A DNA stretch of 19,565 bases from CAYSVN01 sp964434585 (GCA_964434585.1 CAYSVN010000017.1:1-19565), one strand, 5' to 3'; counted from the first letter of the stretch, positions 1-7,042 are shown. Notes: generated by a model from the letters alone, not told the origin. Numbers and translations: made by a program.

Positions 1-662
1 ATACTGCGGTATTTTTTACGGATTTTATCCATGTTTCGTTTAGAGATACCCTCTACCACCTGGTTGGTAAATTCTTCTGAAGTGGTATACACAACAGCCG
101 CATTAGGATTGCGTTGTAAAATAGAGTTACCAACCGCTTGCAGTAAGTGTGTTTTACCTAGGCCAACATCTCCATATAAAAATAATGGATTATATTTGCC
201 ACCAGGGTCCGCTGCCACTGCTTGGCAAGCGGCATGGGCCAAGCGGTTACTACCACCCACCACAAACGAACTTAAATTATATTTATTATTTAAAATCTTC
301 GAAACAACACCTGCAGGCAGGGTAACCTCTTGCTTGCCTGGTTTTTTACGTTTTTTCTTTTCAGGAAAATGTTCTAGTAAGTTAATGGTTTTATCGGGCA
401 TGTCTTTAAGGCTAACATCAACTTTATAGATAACTTGTGCAATACTTGGCTCAAGTTCTTTGGCAGCCTTAAGGGTAATTTCTTGATAGTGCTCTAGGTG
501 CCAATTTAAAAAACTTGGTAAAGGTAGGCCGATAATAAGTGTGTTATCTTCTAGTCCTAAAACGGCAGTGTCCTTAAAAAACGTAATAAACTGACCACGA
601 GGAACCTGTGGCGCAAGCGCCACTAAAGTTTGCAGCCAAAGATTAGTAAGGTCTTTGCTCAT
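1..662 (-). CDS. dnaA: Chromosomal replication initiator DnaA (N-terminal 220 residues, cut by window edge)
   Basis: DnaA binds oriC as an ATP-dependent AAA+ oligomer, opens the DNA and loads the helicase. Read on the minus strand from the ATG at 662-660, the frame stays open to the window edge. Residues 1 to about 85 resemble DnaA domain I; a basic linker rich in K and R lies near 115-125; the AAA+ domain follows, with its entry sequence (YNPLFLYG) and Walker A GDVGLGKT at 164-171. Sensor, arginine finger and the DNA-binding domain IV lie outside the window. The ATG is 3 bases after the rseP stop, so the two genes are almost certainly co-transcribed; no Shine-Dalgarno is visible, and translational coupling is likely. 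Placement directly after rseP rather than before dnaN is not the usual arrangement. Confidence 0.95.
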   Translation of the reverse strand, partial: MSKDLTNLWLQTLVALAPQVPRGQFITFFKDTAVLGLEDNTLIIGLPLPSFLNWHLEHYQEITLKAAKELEPSIAQVIYKVDVSLKDMPDKTINLLEHFPEKKKRKKPGKQEVTLPAGVVSKILNNKYNLSSFVVGGSNRLAHAACQAVAADPGGKYNPLFLYGDVGLGKTHLLQAVGNSILQRNPNAAVVYTTSEEFTNQVVEGISKRNMDKIRKKYRS

Positions 663-665
663 GTA

Positions 666-1766
666 TTAAAAAAGGCGAATAACGTCTGCAATCGTAATAA
701 CCACAATTAGTAGTAAAATAAACGCAAAGCCGATTGTATTTACCATCATCTCTAAATTACGATCTACTGGTTTACCACGGACAGCTTCTAGAATCACAAA
801 GATCAGCCGCCCTCCATCAAGCGCAGGAAATGGTAGAATATTTAAAATAGCTAAGCTTAAACTAAGGAGTGCCATTAGGCGGAAGTATTGCGAAAATCCA
901 GTTTGGAGTGATTGATGCGTTAATTGAGCAATGCCAACGATTCCTGTAATTTCTTGTGGAACAGCGCCTTGGGTAAAGAGCGACCCAAACAGTCCACCGA
1001 TGCCTTTCATAGTCAGTACGGTTACCAGGCCAACTTCACGGAGTGAATAATAAGCCGATGCTCCAATGCCTTTATTAACCATCTCTAATTCTAATGGGGT
1101 TTTTTGGAACACAATTCCACTCTTTCCATCTACAAGTGCAATCGTTAAATCAGACACTTCATTATCGCCATGCTCCAATGTATAAGTAACCTCTTGTTTA
1201 TTAAGTTGAGCACTAACTACATCTTCCGCCTCAAGTATTTCTACACCGTCAATTTCAGTAATAATACTTGGTACAGGGAAATTAGCCTGCTTAGCCGGAC
1301 CTGCTTCGGTAACGCCAGAGACAACAATGCCAGTTTCCAGTATTAATTCACCACGATCAGCTGCCTGCTCCATACTATCTAAAGAGATAAAACTTGGAGT
1401 CCAGCCAGTTAGCCAAAAACCAAAGAATAAAATAATAAGCGCAAGTACTAAGTTCATAAATACGCCCGCTACTAAAATTAATGCACGACTCCACAGGCTA
1501 GCTGCAGCAAATGACCCTGGCTCCTTAGAAGCTTTTTGGTCAGCTTCACCACGCAGTCGTACAAATCCCCCAAAAGGAATCCAGTTTAACGTAAACTCTG
1601 TTCCCCATTTTGTAAATAAACTTACTGCTTTCGGCGGTAGTCCAAAGCCAAATTCATCCACCTCTACCCCTCGCCATCTAGCTACTAAGTAATGCCCTAG
1701 TTCGTGAATAATCACAAGGGCAGTCATTAAAATTACAAAACCAATCAGCGAAATTAACGTAGTCAT
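666..1766 (-). CDS. rseP: RseP-type site-2 intramembrane zinc metalloprotease (M50)
   Basis: Membrane metalloprotease of the S2P/RseP family, which cleaves transmembrane segments of anti-sigma factors or remnant signal peptides. With the ATG at 1766 the protein has 366 residues: first membrane helix with zinc motif HELGH at 21-25, a membrane segment around 85-105, a PDZ-like region about 130-210, and a C-terminal helix carrying NILPFPALDGG at 309-319, whose aspartate is the third zinc ligand, then a final membrane helix. An upstream in-frame ATG at 1835 would add 23 residues but would run through the promoter and DnaA boxes; the 1766 start puts the HExxH helix at the usual distance from the N-terminus. 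The gene is 115 bases after comF and 3 bases before dnaA. No anti-sigma/sigma pair is visible here, so its substrate is unknown. Confidence 0.93.
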   Translation of the reverse strand: MTTLISLIGFVILMTALVIIHELGHYLVARWRGVEVDEFGFGLPPKAVSLFTKWGTEFTLNWIPFGGFVRLRGEADQKASKEPGSFAAASLWSRALILVAGVFMNLVLALIILFFGFWLTGWTPSFISLDSMEQAADRGELILETGIVVSGVTEAGPAKQANFPVPSIITEIDGVEILEAEDVVSAQLNKQEVTYTLEHGDNEVSDLTIALVDGKSGIVFQKTPLELEMVNKGIGASAYYSLREVGLVTVLTMKGIGGLFGSLFTQGAVPQEITGIVGIAQLTHQSLQTGFSQYFRLMALLSLSLAILNILPFPALDGGRLIFVILEAVRGKPVDRNLEMMVNTIGFAFILLLIVVITIADVIRLF

Positions 1767-1797
1767 CAATAATAAATAGAGTATTAAAAGGTGATTT

Positions 1798-1825
1798 AGT
1801 ATAACAAGATGTGGAAAAGCTGCAA
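1798..1825 (-). promoter_or_regulatory. Probable promoter of rseP-dnaA
   Basis: On the minus strand TATACT (1803-1798) is preceded by TTGCAG (1825-1820) with a 16-base spacer. The expected start is near 1791, giving a leader of about 25 bases. The -10 is good and the -35 weak (three matches). One DnaA box lies inside the spacer. Confidence 0.55.
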
Positions 1826-1836
1826 TGTTTTCCACA
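1810..1836. promoter_or_regulatory. Pair of inverted DnaA boxes upstream of rseP-dnaA
   Basis: TTTTCCACA occurs on the plus strand at 1828-1836 and on the minus strand at 1818-1810, nine bases apart, as an inverted repeat. Both fit the relaxed DnaA box TTWTNCACA exactly. One lies within the -10/-35 spacer of the predicted rseP-dnaA promoter and the other just upstream of the -35, so bound DnaA would block RNA polymerase. About one match to this pattern is expected by chance in a window of this size; a close inverted pair upstream of the dnaA transcription unit is not. Confidence 0.65.
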
Positions 1837-1880
1837 GTGAAGATGTTGTTCTTTTAAAAGACTATGGGCTAACCTTATTG

Positions 1881-2501
1881 TTAGTAGCGGTCGTAGGCTA
1901 GCACAAGACCCCAAACCTCTTTAGTGCCAGCTTCTTTTAACGTTTTAGCACATTCGTTTAACGTGCTACCTGTTGTAAAAACGTCGTCGATGATAATAAT
2001 AATTTCTCCTTTAACATCGATTTTACATTCATTAGCAGAAAATGCATTATCAAGAGCGGTAAGCCTAGCTTTACGATTACGTTTTGCCTGCCTGCCAGTT
2101 GGCCGTATTCGCTTAAGGATGCTTTGATGTGTAAGTTTATTCTGCTTGCAAAATAATTCTGCTAATTGCTGCGATTGATTAAATCCCCGACTAAACCTTC
2201 GAGTCCAATGAATAGGGACATAGCTAACGATGCACTCGCTAGGCAATAGAGAATGGGCAGCATTAAGAAGAATACTTAAGCGGTCCCCTGCCGGCTTGTA
2301 ACTATCGTACTTCCAGCGTTTAACGGTGTTAGCAATAATAGATGGCTGGTACTCACTACAGGCAATCACGGTATCTAAATATGGCAATTGCTTATGTTGT
2401 AAATCAAGCTTATTAAATACAATAAGCTCAGAGAATTCTTCTACAGCCTGCTGGGTATCTTTAGCTGAGGGAAATAATAACTGGCTGAGTAGAGTAAACA
2501 T
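1881..2501 (-). CDS. comF: ComF-family phosphoribosyltransferase-like protein
   Basis: ComF/GntX-type proteins have a type I phosphoribosyltransferase fold and are linked to DNA uptake; the biochemical activity is unsettled. The 206-residue protein has the family's central block (VPIHWTRRFSRGFNQS around 95-110) and the PRPP-loop motif IDDVFTTGST at 171-180, preceded by a hydrophobic strand of five isoleucines. The usual N-terminal four-cysteine zinc finger is absent: residues 1-45 contain no CxxC pair. The ATG at 2501 is supported by TATAGT ending 8 bases upstream. It follows the pyrD terminator and precedes rseP. A role in natural transformation is plausible only if pili and ComEC exist elsewhere. 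Confidence 0.85.
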   Translation of the reverse strand: MFTLLSQLLFPSAKDTQQAVEEFSELIVFNKLDLQHKQLPYLDTVIACSEYQPSIIANTVKRWKYDSYKPAGDRLSILLNAAHSLLPSECIVSYVPIHWTRRFSRGFNQSQQLAELFCKQNKLTHQSILKRIRPTGRQAKRNRKARLTALDNAFSANECKIDVKGEIIIIIDDVFTTGSTLNECAKTLKEAGTKEVWGLVLAYDRY

Positions 2502-2509
2502 AGCAGCTT

Positions 2510-2515
2510 ACTATA
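2510..2515 (-). promoter_or_regulatory. -10 box of comF, predicted leaderless
   Basis: TATAGT on the minus strand ends 8 bases before the ATG at 2501. A TAGACA-like -35 lies 18 bases further upstream. Transcription would start within one or two bases of the start codon, leaving no room for a ribosome binding site. Confidence 0.5.
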
Positions 2516-2573
2516 ACAAATAATAACTAGCTCTGTCTAGATAATTTAAATATCACAGTGTAATGTTTATGAT

Positions 2574-2603
2574 AAAAAAATGGCACCTCAATGAAGTACC
2601 ATT
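2574..2603 (-). terminator. Rho-independent terminator after pyrD
   Basis: Minus strand: an 11-bp stem starting AATGG and closing CCATT (2603-2579) with a 3-base loop, including T-G pairs, runs straight into seven T residues (2580-2574). It lies 25 bases after the pyrD stop and separates pyrD from comF. Confidence 0.85.
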
Positions 2604-2627
2604 AGTTTGTCTTTCAATAGTTAGTTT

Positions 2628-3683
2628 TTAATTGTTAAGTTGAAGATAATGAGAGCGGATCTGAGAAACGTTCTGCAGACCATGTTGATTCATGTAAGCA
2701 AGAATGCCTCTTAGAATCTGTTTGACAAGGCCAGGCCCACTGTAGACAAGGCCAGTGTAAAGCTCTAGTAAGTTTGCACCGGCTTGCAGCATCTCAATGG
2801 CGCGCTCGGCAGAATTAATGCCGCCAACACCAATAATAACAGCATCTTTCCAGTGTTCACGAACAACTTTGACGGTACGAAGAGAGTCTTTAAACAGCAT
2901 CGGACCACTTTCGCCACACGGGAAATCCGCTGAAGGCTCATGTGCATCGCCAACGGTTGCTGGGAATGTGTTACATGTCACCATGCCAACAAAACCAGAC
3001 TGCTTTGCAATGTCACATTTTTGCCGAATTTCATCATCTGATAAATTCGGAGCAATTTTCAACAGCAATGGCTTATCCGTTGCAGCCCGTAGATTTTGAC
3101 AGGCTTCTCGTAAAAAATCTGAAGACTTTTCAGCATCAGACTTACCAGTATTCGGACAGCTGTCATTTAGTTCTCCAAACGTCATCAGGTCCTTGAACAT
3201 TGCAGCGATGTAAGCTTGGTCTTCCAGGATATAAGGAGGCCCAAGACCAGTATTGTATCCAAAACTGACTCCAATTGGCATATTTGGATGCCACCAACGA
3301 AATCGTGAAAGGTTACGATGGGCATCAATTGCGCCAAGCGAATTAAGCCCCATGCGATTCTTAATGCCTTCCTTTGCTGGCAGTCGAAACATACGAGGCT
3401 TGCTGTTTCCAGATTGAACAAAGCGAACAATGGTGCCTACAACGTAGCCACCAATACCCATAGCTGTAAGGGCACGGCCTACAATACCGCGCTTATCGAA
3501 GCCGGCAGCGTTCATAATTGGGCTGTTAAACCAATCACCAAACACTGTTTGTTGCAAACGGCTATCGTTTACGCGGCGGCCTATGTAAAACACAGGCCAA
3601 AAGTACCGCATAGCAAACATTGCAATGTTATGGGCTTTCTCTGCTGGTAACAGGAACAAAATCGGTCGAATGACTTTATACAT
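2628..3683 (-). CDS. pyrD: Dihydroorotate dehydrogenase, class 2-like but with a catalytic-position cysteine
   Basis: Oxidises dihydroorotate to orotate with FMN in pyrimidine synthesis. The 351-residue protein has the class 2 plan: an N-terminal helical extension (1-45, hydrophobic, for membrane/quinone contact), AAGFDKRG at 59-66, the G-N-x-K-P-R-M-F-R-L block near 92-101, KNRMGLNS at 108-115, the FMN-phosphate region VGGIN near 283 and LYTGLVYSGPGLV near the end. At the active-site loop it reads NDSCPNT (173-179): the residue aligned with the class 2 catalytic serine (E. coli Ser175) is Cys176, as in class 1 enzymes. GGAG lies 7 bases before the ATG, the only convincing Shine-Dalgarno of the window. 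No other pyrimidine genes adjoin, but dut is also in the window. Confidence 0.93.
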   Translation of the reverse strand: MYKVIRPILFLLPAEKAHNIAMFAMRYFWPVFYIGRRVNDSRLQQTVFGDWFNSPIMNAAGFDKRGIVGRALTAMGIGGYVVGTIVRFVQSGNSKPRMFRLPAKEGIKNRMGLNSLGAIDAHRNLSRFRWWHPNMPIGVSFGYNTGLGPPYILEDQAYIAAMFKDLMTFGELNDSCPNTGKSDAEKSSDFLREACQNLRAATDKPLLLKIAPNLSDDEIRQKCDIAKQSGFVGMVTCNTFPATVGDAHEPSADFPCGESGPMLFKDSLRTVKVVREHWKDAVIIGVGGINSAERAIEMLQAGANLLELYTGLVYSGPGLVKQILRGILAYMNQHGLQNVSQIRSHYLQLNN

Positions 3684-3690
3684 TTTTCTA

Positions 3691-3694
3691 CTCC
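3691..3694 (-). promoter_or_regulatory. Shine-Dalgarno of pyrD
   Basis: GGAG (3694-3691 on the minus strand, in context ACGGAGT) is 7 bases from the pyrD ATG. It stands out because nearly all other genes here lack such a site, showing that the ribosome probably does keep a usable anti-SD. Confidence 0.6.
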
Positions 3695-3885
3695 GTGAGT
3701 TAAAAACTAGTTGTTAAAGGACAATCCCACAATATTAAGCAATAAAGCAAAAAGAAGTGAGTAGTTAACCTTATGTTTAACAGTAATGAAAGTCAATATG
3801 TACCAATTGTAAAATAATACTTTGCCTGAATTGTGCTTTTGCTATTTACAGACTTAGTGATTCTTCGTAATATCACCGCACTTAC

Positions 3886-3922
3886 CACGGGTCGGTAGTC
3901 CGTCTTCGTCCGCTGCGGCGAA
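3886..3922. repeat. Copy of tRNA-Lys 5' end joined to a palindrome
   Basis: CACGGGTCGGTAG at 3886-3898 is identical to 3953-3965, which covers three bases of flank and the first ten bases of the tRNA-Lys gene. It is followed at once by a GC-rich palindrome at 3905-3922 (TTCG-t-CCGC, loop t, GCGG-c-GAA). The gap 3684-3955 holds no gene that I can support. Confidence 0.75.
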
Positions 3923-3955
3923 CTACGTCGAGACTTTATCGGTATTTTACATCAC

Positions 3956-4030
3956 GGGTCGGTAGCTCAGTGGTAGAGCAGTTGGCTCTTAACCAATTGG
4001 TCGTGGGTTCGATCCCCACCCGACCCACCA
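3956..4030 (+). tRNA. tRNA-Lys (anticodon CTT)
   Basis: Full cloverleaf: acceptor GGGTCGG/CCGACCC, D arm GCTC...GAGC, anticodon loop CTCTTAA giving CTT, T arm GTGGG-TTCGATC-CCCAC, discriminator A and an encoded CCA end. Reads AAG codons. Confidence 0.97.
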
Positions 4031-4063
4031 ACATAGCATGCTTTTAATCAATAAAAATGAGGG

Positions 4064-4105
4064 TTCTCCTGAGCGCAGACGAAGGGGTCACCCGACCCAC
4101 CAACA
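4064..4105. repeat. Palindromic repeat joined to a copy of the tRNA-Lys 3' end
   Basis: An element with the core CTGAGCGCAGACGAAGG (4064-4088) is followed immediately by CACCCGACCCACCAACA (4089-4105), a 17-base perfect copy of 4017-4033, that is the last bases of tRNA-Lys, its CCA and three bases of flank. Confidence 0.8.
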
Positions 4106-4150
4106 ATATAAAATCCACTTATTGCGTCCTTGTCGTTATGGGGTGAGAAG

Positions 4151-4196
4151 TTCATCCTGAGCGTAGCCGAAGGGATCCTCACCCGACTCACCACCA
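4151..4196. repeat. Second palindromic repeat joined to a decayed tRNA-Lys 3' end copy
   Basis: The same element type (core CTGAGCGTAGCCGAAGG, 4151-4179) precedes CACCCGACTCACCACCA (4180-4196), which differs from the tRNA-Lys 3' end at two positions. This gives three successive tRNA 3' ends spaced 72 and 91 bases apart. Confidence 0.7.
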
Positions 4197-4200
4197 AAGA

Positions 4201-4228
4201 TTGACAAAAATATAAAATTTAATATAAT
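4201..4228 (+). promoter_or_regulatory. Consensus promoter of the 4237 gene, predicted leaderless
   Basis: TTGACA (4201-4206), 16-base spacer, TATAAT (4223-4228), then 8 bases to the ATG at 4237. Both hexamers are perfect; transcription should start one or two bases before the start codon. Confidence 0.8.
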
Positions 4229-4236
4229 AATTAACT

Positions 4237-5127
4237 ATGTCTAAACTTAGCTCTATTGAAGATATGTTGGAAAATGGCGCAATCGTCACACGTGATGGTG
4301 AAATTGTACGCATAGGCAACCATATACAACAGCACCCAGTTTACAAGACTCCTGCTATAGAAATAGATGTTTATTATCCATTATCCTATATTCAAAAAGG
4401 CGTATTTGATGTTTTATATTTAAGAGATACAGAAGAGTTGAGACAGGTTCATAGAGGTACAAGGAGTTCTATTGATCAGTTATCAATTTTTGGTGGTGAA
4501 TTTTCTACAACAGAATTTAGCGGGCAAGACGCGGGCGGTGTTTATATGACCACGCTGGTGACAGGTGTAAATGGTCAAAAAAGCGAGCGCATGTTGGCAA
4601 CATTAAAAAAACTGATTAAAGAAGGCCTAAGGCCTAAATTTGGAAGACTACTTCTTGCTCCAGAAGAATCATATTGCGATCAAAAAATGATACCCATAGA
4701 ACAAAGTAAGCTAGAAATTAATATTACCAATTTTAATGATCGTGCTTTAGAAGAGATTTGGTTAGGAGAAGGTTCTGGTCGCAGTAATATTGAGGCTAAT
4801 CGTAAACATATGTTATTTACTGACGAAATAAAACCATTAGAGTATTTATTGGGTGAAGTTCAAGGGATGGCGCCTAACGATCCGCATCTTGATAAGTTTT
4901 GGGTTATTAGTAGAATGTTGCGCGACAGATTTACTGAAGAAAAAACCAGCGTAAGACATGGCGATGCTGTTATTTTTGATCCGTATCGCTCAAAGGGCAT
5001 TAGGCAAATTGAGGTCTATAATACTGACGAACATAAAATATATAAGCCTTCAGAATTAGATATAAAGGTAAAAATGTTTAAATGTAATTTTCAGCATTCT
5101 AGCGACATGTATTTCGATCGTGTCTAA
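4237..5127 (+). CDS. Hypothetical protein, 296 residues
   Basis: I do not recognise a family. The product is hydrophilic, with no signal peptide and no membrane segment, so it is probably cytoplasmic. Residues 1-70 look beta-rich, with alternating hydrophobic stretches such as IEIDVYYPLSYI. A glycine-rich turn region lies at about 86-100 and a helical basic segment (ERMLATLKKLIKEGLRPKFG) at about 117-136. The C-terminal third is mixed, rich in charged residues and ends FDRV. Nothing in it points to a catalytic triad, nucleotide loop or metal site. The start is fixed by a perfect leaderless-type promoter directly upstream, which also implies strong expression. The gene sits just after the tRNA-Lys repeat cluster and converges on the 5129 gene with one base between the two stop codons. 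Confidence 0.8.
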   Translation: MSKLSSIEDMLENGAIVTRDGEIVRIGNHIQQHPVYKTPAIEIDVYYPLSYIQKGVFDVLYLRDTEELRQVHRGTRSSIDQLSIFGGEFSTTEFSGQDAGGVYMTTLVTGVNGQKSERMLATLKKLIKEGLRPKFGRLLLAPEESYCDQKMIPIEQSKLEINITNFNDRALEEIWLGEGSGRSNIEANRKHMLFTDEIKPLEYLLGEVQGMAPNDPHLDKFWVISRMLRDRFTEEKTSVRHGDAVIFDPYRSKGIRQIEVYNTDEHKIYKPSELDIKVKMFKCNFQHSSDMYFDRV

Positions 5128-5128
5128 T

Positions 5129-5716
5129 TTATCCCGCAGCTTCAATTTTAGCAGCGTCTTTATTGCACTGTCGTTGGATAATTTTGTAATCGTATGGAAA
5201 GTGGTAGGTTTCTAGCGTACGAACCACGCTAGCAAATACGTTCCAAATGTCAGCTTTATTATAACAGAATGCATTCCCCTGCTCTTGTATTGGGTTATAG
5301 TCCCGAAGCGAAGGCGTTGCTGGTGTAATGGGTACTGCGCCATGTTTTAAGCAGGTATACAGCTCACTACGCATAGAAGGGTCATCAACAAATAAACACA
5401 TGTCTGCCGCTTCAATAGCTTGGGCTGGTGACCATGTGTCTGGTAGTACTGCTAGGTTATAATATTCTTCACAGGCAGCAGTAATATGGGCTGGAGGACT
5501 ACAGAACAACACTTGTACATTCTGGCTAGCAAGCGCAGGTAGTAACACTGTTAACATCTCGCTACATTTAACCTCTGGCACTACAAGCAGTGCGCGCTTA
5601 GAATCAGGGGTCCATTCTACTGCTTTTTGCAATGCAAGTTTTAGTTTCTTCTTCTGTTCAAAAGAAATAGTAGGGCTTTTTTTCGTCTTCATGGTTGACG
5701 TAGAGGAAGGTTGCAT
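5129..5716 (-). CDS. Small Rossmann-like protein resembling the C-terminal half of GT-B glycosyltransferases
   Basis: The 195 residues start with a polar, lysine-rich tail (1-30), then alternating strand/helix segments (RALLVVPE, VQVLFCSP, ADMCLFVDD). The stretch from 'ADMCLFVDDPSMRSELYTCL' to 'HGAVPITPATPSLRDY' and 'EQGNAFCYN' recalls the C-terminal UDP/ADP-sugar domain of glycogen synthase-like GT-B enzymes, with the small residue-rich 'GAVPI' turn. The N-terminal acceptor domain is missing and the E-x7-E arrangement is not complete, so activity is doubtful; it may be a degenerate or binding-only domain. The ATG at 5716 is preceded by a possible -10 (CTTAAT) 7 bases upstream; a second ATG at 5692 is an alternative. 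It converges on the 4237 gene with no terminator between. Confidence 0.75.
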   Translation of the reverse strand: MQPSSTSTMKTKKSPTISFEQKKKLKLALQKAVEWTPDSKRALLVVPEVKCSEMLTVLLPALASQNVQVLFCSPPAHITAACEEYYNLAVLPDTWSPAQAIEAADMCLFVDDPSMRSELYTCLKHGAVPITPATPSLRDYNPIQEQGNAFCYNKADIWNVFASVVRTLETYHFPYDYKIIQRQCNKDAAKIEAAG

Positions 5717-5945
5717 AACAGCGATTAAGCAGAAAGGGATTAAAGAGTGCTGAGATGATTGGGCTAAAGAAAGTAATCGAGGTTATTGTTTGTTTTCTCT
5801 GAACTAATCTAACTATTATAGCAGTTTTTATGCGCCTTTCCAAGGGTAGAGGCCTAAAAAGTACTAGACAAATAAGTGATGTGTTTTTGTATACTAAAGA
5901 TTAGTTAAATGTATGATGTTATCGTAGTGTTTTTAGAGGTTTTTT

Positions 5946-6030
5946 ATAGTAGTGAGTTATGAATAGTAATTAGTGAATAGTGCAGATATCAAGCCCTTCA
6001 CTATCCACTATAACCTACTCACTACCCACT
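5946..6030. repeat. AGTGAATAGTG-type imperfect inverted repeat
   Basis: The left half is built from variants of AGTGA/AATAGT and the right half from their complements. The best stem is GTGAATAGTG (5973-5982) with CACTATCCAC (5999-6008), one G-T pair, 16-base loop; weaker pairing continues outward. It lies 30 bases upstream of the exonuclease -10 box. Confidence 0.6.
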
Positions 6031-6059
6031 TTTTTATAGCCATAACAAACTCCCCCATC

Positions 6060-6065
6060 TATACT
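6060..6065 (+). promoter_or_regulatory. -10 box of the 5'-3' exonuclease gene, predicted leaderless
   Basis: TATACT ends 6 bases before the ATG at 6072. A weak -35 (TAGCCA, 6037-6042) is 17 bases upstream. This placement makes the A of the ATG the expected first base of the transcript and argues against an upstream start at 5973. Confidence 0.6.
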
Positions 6066-6071
6066 CCGTTT

Positions 6072-7037
6072 ATGAACAGCGATCAAAAACATCTTGTACT
6101 CATCGACGGGCACCACATGCTTTACAGAGCTTATTGGGCAATAGCACGAACATTAACCACTGATGATGGCCAGCCAATAAATGCTGTGTTTGGTTTTTTT
6201 TCAATGATGATGAATATTTTAAACACCGAAGAGCCAGATTGTTTAGCTATTTGTTTTGATGCCGGCAGCAAGACAGTGAGACATCAAGAATATGACGCCT
6301 ATAAAGACGGTCGCGCCGACACGCCCGATGATTTCTATCCTCAGGTAAAAATGGTTCTCAATCTACTGCAAACATGGAATATGCCACTTATTTCCCATAG
6401 CGACTACGAAGCAGATGATTTTTTGGGAGCCTATGCGCACGATGCACTAAAGTCTGGTGTGCATTCTACAATTGTCACAGGCGATAAAGATACCTATCAG
6501 TTAGTAAAAGAAGGTATTCGTATAGCATTACCTCACAAAGGGTATCAAGCTGTTGAATACATTAGCCCAGAAGAAGTAAAAGCAAACCTAGGCATTAGGC
6601 CAGACCAAGTGGCCGACTACAAGGGGCTTTGCGGTGATAGTTCTGATAATTTACCAGGAGTGGTTGGAATTGGCCCAAAGACAGCTGTACAACTGCTAGA
6701 TGCGTACGAAAGTCTAGAAAATGTTTATAAACACATTGAAGATATTCGCCCTAGTGTAAAAGAAAAGCTAATAAATGATAAGGACCAGGCTTTTATGTGT
6801 AAAAGGCTAGCAACAATTCTACTTGATATTCCCCTACCGCACACCTTAGAAGAACTAACGGTAGCAGAATTACCAGCACGTCAGATTATTGATGAGTTCC
6901 AAGCATTAAAATTTAATGTGTTACTACGAAAATTTGAACGCATGTTGCAAACTTCATATGGCCAAACCAGATTCAACCTTACCGGTGTAAGTGAAGGTGG
7001 CGTACAGGCAAGCAGTGTTCAGCAGACATTATTTTAG
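6072..7037 (+). CDS. Stand-alone PolA-type 5'-3' exonuclease (flap endonuclease)
   Basis: Equivalent to the N-terminal nuclease domain of DNA polymerase I, without polymerase; it would remove RNA primers and flaps. The 321 residues carry the metal-binding acidic residues: D12 in LIDGHH, D63 in ICFDAG, EADD at 113-116, GDKD at 137-140 and GDSSDN at 188-193, followed by the helix-hairpin-helix LPGVVGIGPKTA at 194-205. The last 30 residues are low-similarity tail. An in-frame ATG at 5973 would add 33 residues through the AGTGA repeat and across the promoter; the conserved fold begins only after 6072, so I chose that start. A repeat element begins immediately after the stop codon. Stand-alone versions of this domain are common in reduced genomes. 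Confidence 0.93.
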   Translation: MNSDQKHLVLIDGHHMLYRAYWAIARTLTTDDGQPINAVFGFFSMMMNILNTEEPDCLAICFDAGSKTVRHQEYDAYKDGRADTPDDFYPQVKMVLNLLQTWNMPLISHSDYEADDFLGAYAHDALKSGVHSTIVTGDKDTYQLVKEGIRIALPHKGYQAVEYISPEEVKANLGIRPDQVADYKGLCGDSSDNLPGVVGIGPKTAVQLLDAYESLENVYKHIEDIRPSVKEKLINDKDQAFMCKRLATILLDIPLPHTLEELTVAELPARQIIDEFQALKFNVLLRKFERMLQTSYGQTRFNLTGVSEGGVQASSVQQTLF

Positions 7038-7042
7038 CCAAA

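Larger units (their letters stand above)
5717..6071. other. Intergenic gap between divergent genes
   Basis: 355 bases with no supported gene. It contains the divergent promoters, an isolated TATACT at about 5890 with nothing open after it, and the long AGTGA-type imperfect inverted repeat described separately. Confidence 0.6.

Noticed and set aside
31..429. 132-codon plus-strand open frame at the left edge
   Set aside because: The opposite strand encodes DnaA with an intact Walker A motif, so this is its shadow.
1767..1835. Upstream ATG for rseP
   Set aside because: It would translate across the predicted promoter and a DnaA box; the zinc-motif helix is correctly placed from 1766.
3886..4196. 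CRISPR array or integrated island at tRNA-Lys
   Set aside because: The repeats are too few and unevenly spaced, are copies of tRNA ends, and no integrase or cas gene lies between them.
5973..6071. Longer N-terminus for the 5'-3' exonuclease
   Set aside because: The extra residues are encoded by the AGTGA repeat and by the promoter; the fold starts after 6072.
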